DNA of 64,000 nt from Sipunculus nudus (taxonomy: Eukaryota; Annelida; Sipuncula; Golfingiida; Sipunculidae), in the NCBI GenBank assembly GCA_026874595.1, contig CM049322.1, forward strand, positions 36,823,840 to 36,887,839. Reading direction: 5' to 3'. The position numbers and the translations under genes are program-made. Positions 11,055 through 23,390 of this stretch are shown piece by piece. Every line of letters begins with the position of its first letter. Position 1 is the stretch's first letter. The notes below the pieces were generated by a model. That model saw only the letters and a program-made list of their open reading frames with translations. It did no database searches and was not told the origin of the DNA.

Positions 11055-11974
11055 AGCAAATTTCCATTCAAAATTTCTATACAGTATATTAAAACTTCTG
11101 ATGAAAATGCTAAACATGGGAGACTCCTGTATGTGGACAGATCTGATCAATGTAAAGGGATTCATGTAATATTCATTGATATATCGTTTGTATTGTCGGT
11201 ATATCATCCCAGATGCCACTGTAATCTGACCATTCTGGGACTCTATCCAAGATTTGCTCCTTTGGGACTTGGCTGAATTGTTCTTACAGGGTATATACCT
11301 ACTGAGTTACATCTATTACCAACCGTCATATCCAAGGACACTCCCGGGGATTCCAAAGGTCAGCACCAGCAGATGAGCAACTCGGCAGACTGTGGTCACA
11401 TATACTTTCCATAAACACCAATGTCACCTTTCTTTAACGTTATGTAGATTGCTACTAAATGCTTCGTAACGCATCATACATTTATCAGTAAAAGCTGGAA
11501 ATCCGATATATATGTTGTATATTGTATGATGGTCACTCATATGATGAAAACTGAATATTTTTCTACCCTGTGATCATATCTTCCAAGGGAATCTTTTAAA
11601 CTATGTGACAACATTAAAATGTACGAAATAAATATAGATATACCCTTGTAAAATTTTATGTCTCTGCATTCACTCTAAGTTCATAGTCTGTGTCCTTGAC
11701 TAAGCTCAAACTCAGTAGCAATAAATTTATGCAAGATAAACAAACCAAATTAACTTACACATGAATGAACAAAACTATGATCTACTGGACAGCATCTATT
11801 TTGACAGCTTCAATGAAAACTAATATGAAAATCAATCTGCTTGAGGAAAAAATAGGTTAATTACCAGCATTTGGTTCTGTGGAAGAATAAAATAAAGCTA
11901 GGTATAAGGCCAAAAAAATAAAAAGGTATGGTTCTAAAGCACTTTTTTCAGAAATCACTGCGGGCAGGCAGTAT
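11055..11974. other. Non-coding DNA
   Basis: No recognised repeat or exon. Confidence 0.3.
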
Positions 11975-12145
11975 TTTATTTTTTACCTTTTTTTGGTATG
12001 TTTCAATAAAAATGTCATATGATCAAGGAAAAGCATGAAAATAACAGGTTTTTTTCCTAAACAGGTAAAAGCAATAAATAACAATTGAAATTGTATCAAA
12101 ATTGTATTATCTTCTTGGAAGATGAAAATCAAAATAATAATATAT
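11975..12145 (+). repeat. Dispersed repeat, copy 2 (partner at 3.98 kb)
   Basis: Shares ATAAAAATGTCATATGA, GCATGAAAATAACAG and TAAACAGGTAAAAGCA, in order, with 3978-4152. Confidence 0.6.
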
Positions 12146-12234
12146 TAGCTCTATATTAAAACTTTTAGAAATATTTGTATAAAGGTATGCACCACTACCT
12201 GCATGTGGCAATCATTTTGTACAAAATCATAATA

Positions 12235-13390
12235 TAACTAGAATACGGGTAGTTGACAAGCGACTACGTGTATCCGCCAAAATCAGAGTAGGACGGGTGA
12301 AGTGAGGCATGGATTGAGTGGCAAGGGGAAATAGAGTTACATGTGTTACATATAAGAATGGATCTGTGCAACGTAATAATGATTGTAGGTGGTGCCACCT
12401 GTTATTTGAACGAGAAACTATCCAAGATGTATACACATGCAAAATTTCAGGTGGAAAAGTCAAACCACTGCAGAGATATGAGTGCTTTTAACCCAAGGCA
12501 GACAAACAGATGGACGCTGTGCAAAAATTGCTGCAGGTGGTGCCATCATTTTTGTGTACGTTATAAAGCCATCCAAGGGCTACATTTGTGTAAATTTTTT
12601 TTCCTGATTGGTCAAACGGTTCTAGAGATATAAGCATTAATGTCTGCAGCGTGAACGTGAATGTAGGTGGCGCTACCTGTCATAAAATCAAGAAAGCTCT
12701 GTGGGATGTATACGCATGCCAAATTTCAGGTAATTTGGTCAAACCACTGCAGAGATATGAGTGATTTTAACCCAAGGCAGACAAACAGATGGACACTGTG
12801 CAAAACTGGCTGCAGGTGGCACCACCATTTTTGTGTATGTTATAAAGCTATCCAAGGGCTACATTGGTGTAAAAATTTTTTCCCTGATTGGTCGAATGAG
12901 TCCGGAGATATAAGCATGGATGTCTACAGCGTGAATGTAAATGTAGGTGGCGCCACCTGTCATAAAATCAAGAAAGCTATCTAGGATGTATATGCATGCC
13001 GAATTTTAGGTGAATTAGTCGAACCACTGCAGAGAAATGGGTGATTTTAACCCAAGGCAGATGAACAGATGGACACTGTGCAAACATGGTTGCAGGTGGC
13101 GCCACCTTTTTTGTTTATGTTATAAAGCTATCCAAGAGCTACATTTGTGTAAAAAAATTTTTCCTGATCGGTCAAACGGTTCCCGAAATATGTGGGTTTA
13201 TGTGTGGAAACAGACGCACAAACGGACGCTGGGCAGACAGGAAAGGTCAGAGGTCAAGGCCACTTGGTTAGGCACCAGTTCACATGTGACCCGATAATTT
13301 GTGTAAGTTTCGGAAAAATCCGTCCAGTAGTCTCAGAGGAGTCCTCTGGAAACGAATGCCGTGGCGGCCGAACCCGGTCAAAAACATAGT
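12235..13390 (+). repeat. Dimeric (about 140 + 140 bp) tandem repeat with palindromic core
   Basis: Three major units begin at GTAGGTGG near 12,384, 12,662 and 12,942, a period of about 279 bp. Inside each unit a second GCAGGTGG-type start lies about 140 bp on, and the two halves share order (AAGCTAT, GTCAAACC, AGATAT), so the unit is itself an old dimer. The palindrome AGGTGGCGCCACCT is intact at two half-unit starts and slightly altered at others. A leader (12,235-12,383) and a tail with GACGCACAAACGGACGCTGG bound the array. Open frames across the units are by-products of the repeat. Confidence 0.8.
13244..13256 (+). promoter_or_regulatory. DR1 nuclear-receptor-type motif
   Basis: AGGTCA-G-AGGTCA in the tail of the dimeric repeat. 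Confidence 0.25.
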
Positions 13391-13527
13391 ATCCTTTAAA
13401 CTTCGTTTTGGCAGATACAATTACCAGTAGCCCAGTAATTTCATGCCTAATTGCTTGAAAACTCACAGCTTGAGCTAGAAAGGCTTATCGCATGTTTGAG
13501 CACACTACCTGATCAAACATTGTAAAA

Positions 13528-13760
13528 ATTTCTCATCTGGTTTTAAATAATATGGCATATTATATATAGGTTTGAGAATATAATCCAGATGCAAATTTTA
13601 AATGAGATCTAAAAATTTGTCAGACTGGTTTTGAAATTATGAAATTATACAGGTTTGAGATTACATTCCAGATCTTGTGGATAACTTTTGAATGTGATAT
13701 AAAAATTTCTTCAGACTATCATTTGTTTCTTAAATAATGAAATTATACAGAACTGAATAA
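13528..13760 (+). repeat. Degenerate repeat of about 110 bp, two to two and a half units
   Basis: The order 'TGGTTTTnAAAT, ATTATA(TAT/CA)GGTTTGAGA, CCAGAT, AAAAATTT, CAGACT' is seen twice and partly a third time. Confidence 0.5.
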
Positions 13761-14978
13761 AACCAGTTGATAAGAATAATGAAGAATGTACGTGATAAAA
13801 TCTTAATACTTTCATTTGGTTTTGAGATTAAGTTTGGGGTTTGAGATTAATATATATATTGTGTGTACTGAGGGTATTAAATTCTGGATGTGATGTAACA
13901 GTGAAAAAAGACAGTTGAAATAAACTCCCCGGTGAAAGAATATGGCTTCCTTTGATTACGGGCCATAAAAAGTACCCTTCCTTTCTAATTATATCTTCCT
14001 TGCTTTGTAAAATGGCCATATTGTGTGAAGTTTATGTGTAACCTTTGGAGAGCACTTTAATATTCTTGTCCAATAAAATATGCCTAGCATTTTTAATCTA
14101 GCTTGAACATTGTTTTTTGTCGAGTTAAAATGCAATGACAGTTGCCGCTTGTAGCCCATATGCTGAATTTTATTAGTGTTTTCTGCTGGCAGATGTAGAC
14201 TTAAAAACAGGTGTAAAACACGAGAGCTACAGGTTGCTTGCTATAAAGGAATACTGTAGTAACTTAAACTCTGGGTTTTCATCAAAAGTGCACCCATTTT
14301 TGGTGATAATTTCCACAAATTGTTATATTTTTCACAGAGTTGACAAGATACTCAACGAGGGAGGGACAATTAAACCAATAAAGCATGAAAAATGGCAGAA
14401 TTAAAACCTGTTCATATTTTATAATCTCCGTGGCTCTTTTTTATTACAGTAATAAAACTGACATGTTGATTTTTACATTGTAAATAAGTTACCATCTCTG
14501 ATAAAGCCAGTGCAGATTTTTTTATTGATTTTCATTAACTCATTGAATCAACAATTTTTTTTAGAAAAAACTACAGATTTTAGGAAGAGATAGCAAAACT
14601 GTTAATTTTAACATACATATCAATTAACCCATGTGCAGTATTATTAACTGTGAATTACTTCTTGATGATCCTTGAACAAAACTTTAAGATAATTAATTAA
14701 GGTCCAGAGTTCACTGGATACATCTTGTGATCTATACAGCCAATCAAATTCCCATAATTTTACCAAAGATAGTCTAAACTTAAGTCTTCAAAATTGTTTC
14801 ATATTGTAAAAAAAAACCATAAGATCTGATTTACAGTAATATTGTTTTCTTTTATTCCAATTAAATATAAAAGTTACAATCATTTTAAGAGACATTCTAA
14901 GTGCACATGATTTTATGATCTACAGAATTTGCATGATTTAGGCCTATTTTGATAAAAGTAAAATATGTATTAAAAATA
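13761..14978. other. AT-rich non-coding DNA
   Basis: No recognised element or exon over about 1.2 kb. Confidence 0.3.
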
Positions 14979-15473
14979 TATTGGTGCCCATTCACTTACC
15001 TTTTGAAAAAGAATTTATGTGAATTCTGGCTTCCTCTGTGTATATATTAATGATCATAAGGGTATTTCTGGTTATGAAAAGTTAATCTTTTAACGCCTAA
15101 GTGAAGGATGTATGAACTTGTTTATCAACAACATGTTTGCAAACACATGGAGCTTTGTTGACAAACAGGAAAAACTTGTAACCTAAGGTGGTAGCTAATG
15201 CATATATGCAGAGTTATAGAAAGGTCACTTGTTCAAAAACACTACTTGCAATGCTCTGGCTTATCTCATTGCTGTCAGATGCCCTTGTTGAATTTATTTT
15301 TTAAGTTTTTATGGCCCCACATGTTATAAAAAAATTAAGACATTAATATCAACAAAACAAGCAGCCTGTGTTCACTGATATCCACTTTTTCCAGCCAATT
15401 CTTATAAAAGCTCAAACTCTGAAGGGGTTATCTTTAGTTTACAATGGTCAGATAGGTGATTGGGTCCCTTTAA
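14979..15473 (+). mobile_element. TTAAAGG MITE family, copy B
   Basis: Left end TTGGTGCCCATTCACTTACC (outer bases decayed); right end AGGTGATTGGGTCCCTTTAA. The interior parallels copy A. The reading frame of copy A is broken here by many indels. Confidence 0.8.
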
Positions 15474-16469
15474 GATTTGTCAAAATGTTGAAATACCTCC
15501 TGAGTTTAAAAAAGAATATAAGAAATATGAAAAATGTACAATAAGTAAAAAAAAAATTCAAACAATTAAATCTGAAAAGTTGGCCAGAACAATAAATGTA
15601 TCTTTATTTTGAAATAAACCCATGACATGAACAAACTGCATCAGACCAAAATTGCTGACAAAAAGCATTAACCGAAAAATAGAACTCATGACAATTACTT
15701 AACTGATGTTATTTATATGGTGTTCTTTGGGATCTTCAATGTAGCCGTTTTAAGATTCACTGCAGTTCTGATTTGAAGTCTGCAGCAAAGATTTGAGGTC
15801 ACTAGGTGCATTTTCAAGGTCCACGGGAACTAAAATTAGTCTGGGCACAATTAAAAAAATACCCCAGGGTGCAATTATTCAGGGCGTTCCCTGACGAGAA
15901 TTCTCAGCTGTAAAATTGATGTACAAACGGCTCCTCCCTTTTTTAGCCTTCATATCTCGGAGCCACCACAATATACTGAGCCTTGTCTGTACAGCACGCT
16001 GAACATGTCAGCTAGAGTCAGCGTACTGGATGTATGGTTTATAATAGGTTCTCGCAGGACGACCAGAATCTCGCTCAATTCTCTAAGGACCTATGGCCAC
16101 CCAAGCGAACAGCTGTTAGCAGAGCTTTGAGATCTAAGTATCACATTTGTCCTAGAATGGCCATCAAGGCTATTGACTCTTTTTAAAGTATACAGGCCAT
16201 AGCTGCCTGCAACAATGATACATGACACAATTTATAACTGCTGTTCAAAATTTTTAATCCTTTGCTTCTTTTAACTGAATTAAAATCTTTCAAGAGCAAA
16301 AATTACACATCTTTTCTGTTATAACTGCCATGTGCTCCATTTAAAAGGAATATATCAATTGGTTTACGAACAAATTAAAAATCAGTATTGTATCATGTCA
16401 GTGTCACATTTAATTGCAGTACAGAATTGTTACTATAGCCAATGGGTCATGTGTTTATATATATGTCAA
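15474..16469. other. Non-coding DNA with a G+C-richer patch at 15.89-16.18 kb
   Basis: The patch holds several CpGs (GCACGCTGAAC, CTCGCAGGACGACC) unlike its flanks. No frame or splice pair was convincing. It could be untranslated exon or a remnant. Confidence 0.2.
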
Positions 16470-16838
16470 GGCAGAGACTGCGATCTGGTAGAATCAGAGT
16501 TTCTACTGGTAGAAACTGTGATTGGTGTCTCTGCTGGTAGAAACCACGATCGGAACTGGGGAGAGTTATTTTTCAGACACTCCAAAGCCAATCAAAACCA
16601 AGGCATATCTATTTTTGTTTTGGAGCTGGAGAAAAAAACTTTACAGACAGACACTCCAAAACCATTCCCAGCCAAGGCAGGAATGAGAGCAATCACTGAC
16701 CCAAATTTGAATGAAATCGGATAATATTTAGGGAAGTTATTTCACGGAAACAAAAACCTGACGGACAGACAGCAGAGAGACAAACAGACAAATCCAAATC
16801 AATGTCCCTTGTTCCAGGTAGCAAGGGATAAACTGATA
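16470..16838 (+). repeat. Dispersed repeat with GACGGACAGACA tail, copy 1
   Basis: From about 16,611 it parallels 18,531-18,752: TTTTGTTTTGGAGCTGG, CAGACAGACACTCCAAAACC, AATGAAATCGGATAAT, CTGACGGACAGACA and AAATCAATGTCCC. Upstream (16,495-16,600) are three GGTAGAAAC words and a partial earlier copy of the CACTCCAAAGCC segment. Confidence 0.65.
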
Positions 16839-18099
16839 TCCAGAGAGCTTACAATAATAGCATATCTTTCATATCATATGATAACATTCATTTTCACTTA
16901 AATGAGAACACCATTAACAGGCCATGGACGTTTCCTTAAAGACAAACAAAAAAATAAAATGACTGTCCAAGTATCCATATTTTTCCAATGTAAACTCATA
17001 GGTGACTGATTTATATAATATCTAATAATTAATCTGGAGCACCCTTAGTGTAGATTGTTACAGACAGATGGCACTTTTTTAATGTTTATTACCTCATACC
17101 TGACGCAGTGCTCCAGGCCTGACTGATTTGATGTTACCGCCACCTGTTAATCTGTTTTATAATTAACTCAATTATACTTAAAGCATCAGATTCCAGATAT
17201 AAACACAACATTGGCTGGGCCTCACTGCTAGTCTGGTCCAATAAAAAAAAAGTTGAAACAGAAGTGAAGGGGGAGGCAATTCCTCAAATTAGATGAGCTT
17301 GTTTGCAGTTCTTCACTTAATCCGATATCAAAATTGTAGCCCTTGGGTATATTGCCTGCATTCTGAAGTAATCATATTTAGTTACAGAGAATCAGAGGAA
17401 GTGTAAGTTGGATATATCCATCTCACAAAAATCTTGGACTGAGCAGCGGCTTACTCAGAATCCCTGCTAACAAATCCAATCTAGATGTCAAAGTAATAAT
17501 ATTCCGCAACCTAGTGAAGACGTGCTATGACAATTGTTATGGCACATTTAATCCACCGTTTCAAGCCTGAATGCCTCTCACTATGAATTGACTTTGCACT
17601 AATGGATTTTAAGGATGCATTCAGTTCACACGGATCTCCTGATTCTGTTACCCATATCCTATATATTGAATCCAAAGCCAATGTATTGAATCCAAAGCCA
17701 CAAGTTAATGAGATAGCTTTCAAGTCAGACATCAGCGTCAAGAATTTACTTTTCTTTCTTTAGGTTACCAAATTACACTTGTGCTCGATAGATTCATTCA
17801 AGAGTAAGACATTTGCTTAAGGAATGATTTTTTTGTAACACCTGATTGAAAGGCGTACTTCCAGACAGTTACTTCTGACTACGGCAGAGTTGTCAGATTA
17901 ATATGAACTATCAATTTCCTGTCCTGCTGAAAATATAATATCTGATCCCATCAAAGTTACTTGATAGATGGATCATGAGGGATCATTCAGAGAATCTTTT
18001 CCTCAGGCTGGAGCAACAGGACTACATTTTATGATTATCAGCCTAGTAGTTATGTCAAATATAAACTTGAAAGATGATGGACAACTTGAAATATCGTTG
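16839..18099. other. Non-coding DNA; 21-bp microduplication at 17.66-17.70 kb
   Basis: TGTATTGAATCCAAAGCCA-type sequence occurs twice in direct succession near 17,665-17,700. A minus ORF at 17,511-17,741 covers it but has no recognisable motif. Confidence 0.35.
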
Positions 18100-18190
18100 G
18101 TAGGACATAGCCTTGTGGTTAAGGCATATGAGCTGAAAGTCCAAGGTTCAAAACCAGCCGGTGCCTCAATGGCAAAATGATGAAATCTCA
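18100..18190 (+). mobile_element. tRNA-derived SINE head, family beta
   Basis: TAGCCTTGTGGTTAAGGC fits an A box and GGTTCAAAACC at about 18,147 fits the B-box consensus exactly. Spacing is tRNA-like. It does not fold as an intact tRNA and runs into a short unique tail, so it is read as a SINE. A related head lies at 39,056-39,119. Confidence 0.55.
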
Positions 18191-18530
18191 CGAGTACCTC
18201 AGACTGATTTGCTAATATCTCAATGAAAAACCTGAAATTCAGCAGGATTAATTATAACATATTTTTTATCATTTGTTTTCCCTATATCCTCAATAAACAG
18301 ATAGTGCCAACAACAGGCCAAGGATTTATCCTTAAATAATATCAACAGACCTGTTCCCACATCACTAAGATATATAACATTAACAAGAAAATTTGTGGAA
18401 TTTATGTCCCCTGCTTCCACCTCTTGTTGTCCTTCATACTTGCCCAATCAATATGTTTTATTTTTTATTTTTGCCTGAAGATGTCTCCACATGTCATATA
18501 ATTTTTGGTTGTGAAATGGGAACAACATTT
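18191..18530. other. Non-coding DNA
   Basis: No recognised feature. Confidence 0.3.
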
Positions 18531-18752
18531 TTTGTTTTGTTTTTGGGCTGGTGAGAATAAATTTTCAGACAGACGCTCCAAAACCAATCCCAACCAAGGT
18601 AGGCATGAGAGCAAACACTGTTTGAATGAAATCAGATAATTTTTTGGAAAGTTATCGCAAGGAAACAAAGAGCTGACGGAAGGACAGACAAACAGACGGA
18701 CAGACAGACAAACCCAAATCAATGTCCCATTCCGAGGAAGCGGGGACAATAA
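18531..18752 (+). repeat. Dispersed repeat with GACGGACAGACA tail, copy 2
   Basis: Same blocks and order as 16,611-16,838. The minus-strand ORF across it, with VCLSVRLFVCPSV, is just the translation of the GACAGACA tail. Confidence 0.65.
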
Positions 18753-19273
18753 ACAACACCTGACTTTCAACTCCTCCCCTAAAGTTCTTTAAAATTTTGA
18801 AGAAAAGACAATTTTATTTTATATTTGTTTTTAATTTCTGTAGCAAGGCATTCATGCAAGACTGAAATAATGATGTTTTATTAACAGCAGGAAAGATAAA
18901 CAAGAAACATAAAGTCGCTATTCCTTTATGTGGAGCATGAACTCTGTGTGGGGCATCCCATGTAGCCTCTATTTATGCACTTTGCTGACATCACGTACTG
19001 AAAGCTGCTGCACAGTTCTAGACATTAATTAACTGGATGGCAGGCAATCTGTATATGGATATATATCAGTCATGTCAAACTCCCTGCTCTTATCTCATAA
19101 CCATCACATGTTTACATATTGTAAAGTTTGTTCTTCTTAATTTCTCATGACAATTTTCCCTATAAATTAATGTATAAGGTCCATGGCCTGTAGGTAGCAA
19201 ATACTTTCCACTATATAAGGATGACTGTATGGTTTGATTATACGATAAGAATGATAAGTTATCAAGTTTATCA
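18753..19273. other. Non-coding DNA
   Basis: No recognised feature. Confidence 0.3.
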
Positions 19274-19441
19274 TACAGTGGAACGTAACCCACAATTACA
19301 ACCACCTTGATGACTGACCTAAGTGGTCGTAATTTTGGGATGGTCATATTGTGTAATTCTAAGTCACCTGGATCATATATTCAGAACCAAGAAAAGTGGT
19401 CATAATTTTTTGGGGTGGTCGCAAGATGGGGTTCCACTGTA
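19274..19441. mobile_element. Complete 168-bp pogo/Tigger-like MITE
   Basis: TACAGTGGAAC at the left is matched exactly by GTTCCACTGTA at the right. Subterminal CAACCACC/GGGGTGGTCG words are also inverted. The tips are TA, as expected for a TA-targeting Tc1/mariner-superfamily element. Non-coding. Confidence 0.75.
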
Positions 19442-19447
19442 TATACA

Positions 19448-19451
<4 letters not shown>

Positions 19452-19508
<57 letters not shown>
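19452..19508. repeat. (TA)n microsatellite
   Basis: About 57 bp of uninterrupted TA/AT alternation, starting 10 bp from the MITE end. Confidence 0.95.
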
Positions 19509-19509
<1 letters not shown>

Positions 19510-19510
<1 letters not shown>

Positions 19511-21405
19511 GTCGAGGCCCAGATTAGAATCTGGCCCAATTTAAAACTGGGCCAGCCCAGATCAAAATTTTGATTTAGACCGGCCCAGATCAAAATTCTA
19601 ATCTGGGCCAGACCAGTTTTAAACTGGGCCAGCCCAATTTAAAATTTTGATCTGGGCCAGTCCAGATTACAATCCTGTGGTGATAAATTCAGGATTTAAA
19701 TTTGGTCTGGACTGATTTCAAACTGGGCCACCCCAGATTAGAATTTTGATCTGGGCCGGTCAAGTTTACAATCCTGTGGTGGACTGATTTTAAACTAGAA
19801 CAGCCCAGATCAGAATCCTAATCTAATCCAAGGCTAGCTTCAGTTACACTATATTTACCTAGCTGGCCTTTTAATCAATTCAATGAATTTGTAACACATT
19901 GTAGGTCCATAATAATTAATATTTAATGAATTTATTTCATTTTCTATGAAAATATCATTGGTTGGACTCCTGTCATATTAATTTTGTAATTTTACATCTT
20001 ATGTAAATGTCTAAAATGTAAAAATAAAATATTCATGTTAAACATTGGTATTTAACAGCTTAAAACTACAAATATAGCTTGCTGAACATGTACATTAATT
20101 CAACAAATTAAAACAAAATAATAATTATTAATATACATGTTACTCAGTGTTGACTTGTGATTCAAGACCTGTAAATTCAAAATTTTATTTGTTATTGAAG
20201 GTTATTTATCATAAGTTGGGGGTTTTGGTAAGTGATCCCACCCCCCAGTCACCCCTTAAAAAATGTGCACATATTGTAACATTGGATCTAGAACTTATAA
20301 CATACTACATATTATTATTAAGGAAAGAAGGCACTGAAACATCTGTTAAGACACCTGAACTTACATCATTGAAATTAGGTGACTGAAATTTAGCAAATAG
20401 AAAAATATGTATCTAGTGTACATCAATTAGGTTGATATTGGCTAATTTGTGTGAATCATTAACAAGATCATAATGGATTTAGATAGAACAGTGGGAACAA
20501 TATTCACCAATTATCTCATCATTTTAACTACTGAAGGTAGAGAATATTTGTATTGCATCATTTAACTATCTTCAATTTAGATTAGTTATTAGTTATAAGA
20601 TTAGCTTTGTTTACGTTATTAACTCTAAAGTGAAACCTCCATCATGTTTGTCAACCTCTGTAATAAAATCCTAAATTCAATTCTCGCATGTTCACCTCTT
20701 TTTTTGAGACTGCCAAATGTCAGTAATCATATCATTTTCTCAGCTGTGGATTTTCTGCTATTAAAAATTACAGAAATGGTTTCAAAAACCTCTCCCTAGC
20801 CCCATGTTAGGTCACCCAAATGAGCATGAAGACTGAAAAATTACTTTTGTTCAGTTATAAATGAGTAAAGCTGATATTTAATTATGCATGTATATATTTA
20901 ATATTACACATGTAATTTTGATATTCAGAACATATAATTATCTCAGTTAAGTTGATAATTTTGATCAAGTAAGTTAAGTAGATGTCTCAGAACTGATACA
21001 TATTCTAAACTGTGATTAATTATGGTAGTTAGTTTAGGTGTAGCTGATGTGAACTTGCATGCTTTAAGAATAGATGAAACCAATGAAGCACATAACATTT
21101 GCTTGTTAGCTTTTTCCTCACTAAAATATTTTAAATGATCTTGTTCATTATGTGTTTTGTGCCCTTCAAAATGGTGTATCTTGAATAAATGTTAACTGTA
21201 TTATCTGATTTAAGCTGATAAAAATCAAGCAAGCATAAGATTAGATTAGGAATCTGATCTGGGTAGGCCCAGTTTAAAATCAGTCCACCACAGGATTGTA
21301 ATCTTGACTAGCCCAGATCAAAATTCTAATCTTGGCCAGCCCAGTTTAAAATCATTCCAGACCAGATTTAAATCCTGAAGTCATCACCACAGGATTGTAA
21401 TATGG
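19510..21405. mobile_element. Foldback-type element, about 1.9 kb, with long inverted arms
   Basis: The left arm 19,662-19,829 and right arm 21,239-21,405 are reverse complements over about 165 bp, with roughly one difference per 10 bp by eye. The left side is extended outward (19,510-19,661) by extra units built from the same words. Units are themselves near-palindromic, for example GCCCAGATCAAAATTCTAAT next to ATCTGGGCC. The 1.4-kb core (19,830-21,238) is AT-rich with no credible ORF. The design matches foldback transposons: long, internally repetitive inverted arms around a variable centre. Confidence 0.75.
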
Positions 21406-22468
21406 AATATCTAGGAAATGGGTTTACCTGAATATGGCCATATGAGAATTTGGGGACATTTGGTAACAAGGGACCTATGGGTCACTGTGCTCAGCTGACA
21501 ATAACCTTTAAGGTAAAAATCAAAAATAATATCAAATGGAGATAAAGTGTAAGAGGAAGAGGTAATAAAGGCCATGGTTGGTTTATATGATTGGCTTGTA
21601 TTGATGAGCAAGAAATTGTTGCAAAAAATATTTTGTGACCTGACCATGCATTTACTAATGTTGAAACTAAAGCATGTGAGCAGTTTGTGAACAAATGATC
21701 TGTACTAATACCATGATCATTAGTTGGTTTTTCGATTAACTGTTGACATTTCAGTAGTTTACACATTTTTTCAATTGAATCTATTTTTTTGTATAATATA
21801 AATTATTAAATATATATGTATTTTTTTTATGAAATGTATACAGTTGAAATATAGCTAATTAACAACATAAAACAGGGCAAAAAAAGCCTGATCTCAAATT
21901 CTGCTGAGGCAGGAAAATAATGAACAAATGTTTGTATTAAATCCTCATTTTTTTATCACATCAATTATTTTCTAATTTAAGTTTATATTTCTATACATTT
22001 CCAATTTAACATATATATCTGAATATAAAAGTTGATTCATAATTCTCAATTGCATCATCATAAATCTCAATCTTGTCAGATAACACCACATCATGCATAC
22101 AAATGTTTATTTATTTTTTACCACAAAAATATATTTTTTAAAGCTGCAAAACAATAAATATCTAAAAATAATTCTTGACTTAGATTTCACACTTTTTAAT
22201 TGTGTTTTTATTTATCCATAATGTGCTTCATATTTTATGATAATTTAAGCATACTGATGGGTTCAATTATATTTGTTAAAATCATTTAAAAGAAAAATTG
22301 ATTTCTTTAAAAATGCTACATTACACAACATTGCATCTTCTGGATTACACCTTGAATTTTTTTTTAAAGGAAAGTTTTTGCATATCGGAGTGGAAACAGC
22401 ATTACAATTAAGGAGATACAGTGAAAACAATAACAATTACTGCATAACACTTGGTGGGTTGGATTTGC
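21406..22468. other. AT-rich non-coding DNA
   Basis: AAGGGACCTATGGGTCACTG and TGCTCAGCTGA at about 21,470-21,497 look like the edge of a common dispersed repeat; nothing else is recognised. Confidence 0.3.
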
Positions 22469-22506
22469 GGGGGGGGGGGGGGGGGGGGGTCGGGGGGGGG
22501 GGGGGG
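22469..22506 (+). repeat. Poly-G tract (21 G, TC, 15 G)
   Basis: Two uninterrupted G runs separated by TC. Such a tract can form G-quadruplexes and is prone to length error in assemblies. Confidence 0.9.
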
Positions 22507-22510
22507 TTAT

Positions 22511-23390
22511 TGGGGTGGTGATATGAGAATAACTGTACACCTGTCACAGCAGGGGATCTCCCCCAGTGACTGTAACAAATCAGAAACCCTGGCATAGCTG
22601 ACTTCCAGTGACCAGGAGTGGGACCCTGCATCTGTAATCAAAGCAAGTGACTACAGAAAAAAAATCAATAACTAGCTTAATTTTCAAGCTTTTATTTTCA
22701 AATTTCAGATTTAGACAAACTAAATATTTATGTTTACATGCTGTGAAAATTAAATCAATGGTGCTTACAGGAAAAAAACGTGCCATGGTCAAAGTTGGGC
22801 AAAATTTAAGGAACTAATTTTTTTTTTATGCTAATAACTTAAAAAATTTACAAAATTCAGATCTAATTTTGGGTAAACTATTGAATCTTAATTAAACATA
22901 GTTATATACTTGAGAAAATAGACTCTAGTTTCAAAATTTTTCATGTTAAGTGAGTTATTATTTTTCCTGATTTTTTACAAAATGCATTATGTTTGGACCC
23001 TTAACTTAAAGAATTTATATTTTACAGACTTAATTTCTGGCATGTACATAGGAACTATATACAGGAATATTTATGGTAAATATGAGGAAAAACAGATGAG
23101 TGGTTTTGATATTAGGCAGTCCTGAAGTGTGAAAATAGGATTTTAATAAAAAATTGAGGTTTTTCCTTAATATCTCAAAGGAACAAAGTCGCAAAGCCCC
23201 AATTTTTGGCTTGGTAGGAGATCTTGGGGACATCTAACATTATGCTGGATTTTGGATTCCTAGGTCTTACGGTTTCAAAACGTGCCACATCTACGGACGG
23301 ACGGACGGACGGACGGACAGACGGACGGACGACGGACAATGGACCACGACTATAGCTCAGATGACTTATAGTCAGCTGAGCTAAAAATCA
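22511..23390. mobile_element. Dispersed repeat ending in (GGAC)n and a hairpin
   Basis: The right part runs from AGGAACAAAGTCGCAAAGCC into a (GGAC)n run at 23,293-23,338 and then a near-perfect hairpin at 23,353-23,383 (stem TAGCTCAGATGAC, loop TTATA, one mismatch). A related hairpin is at 59,596-59,622. This tail arrangement is familiar from molluscan dispersed repeats. The left limit is uncertain. Confidence 0.45.

Noticed and set aside
10611-11219. 202-codon minus-strand ORF, longest in the window
   Set aside because: Most of it lies inside MITE copy A, and colinear copies B, C, E and F do not keep the frame. Its openness is chance.
12343-13297. Overlapping ORFs with repeated NPRQTNRWTLCK peptides
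   Set aside because: Products of the 279-bp tandem repeat; frames break between units.
16332-16724. 130-codon plus ORF
   Set aside because: Its 3' half lies in the dispersed repeat shared with 18.5 kb, where the frame is not kept.
18465-18770. Minus ORF containing VCLSVRLFVCPSV
   Set aside because: Translation of a GACAGACGGACA simple-repeat tail, common in molluscan dispersed repeats.
23353-23390. Helitron 3' terminus (hairpin then CTAA)
   Set aside because: The CTA overlaps the stem itself and no Helitron 5' TC end or Rep/helicase frame was seen.
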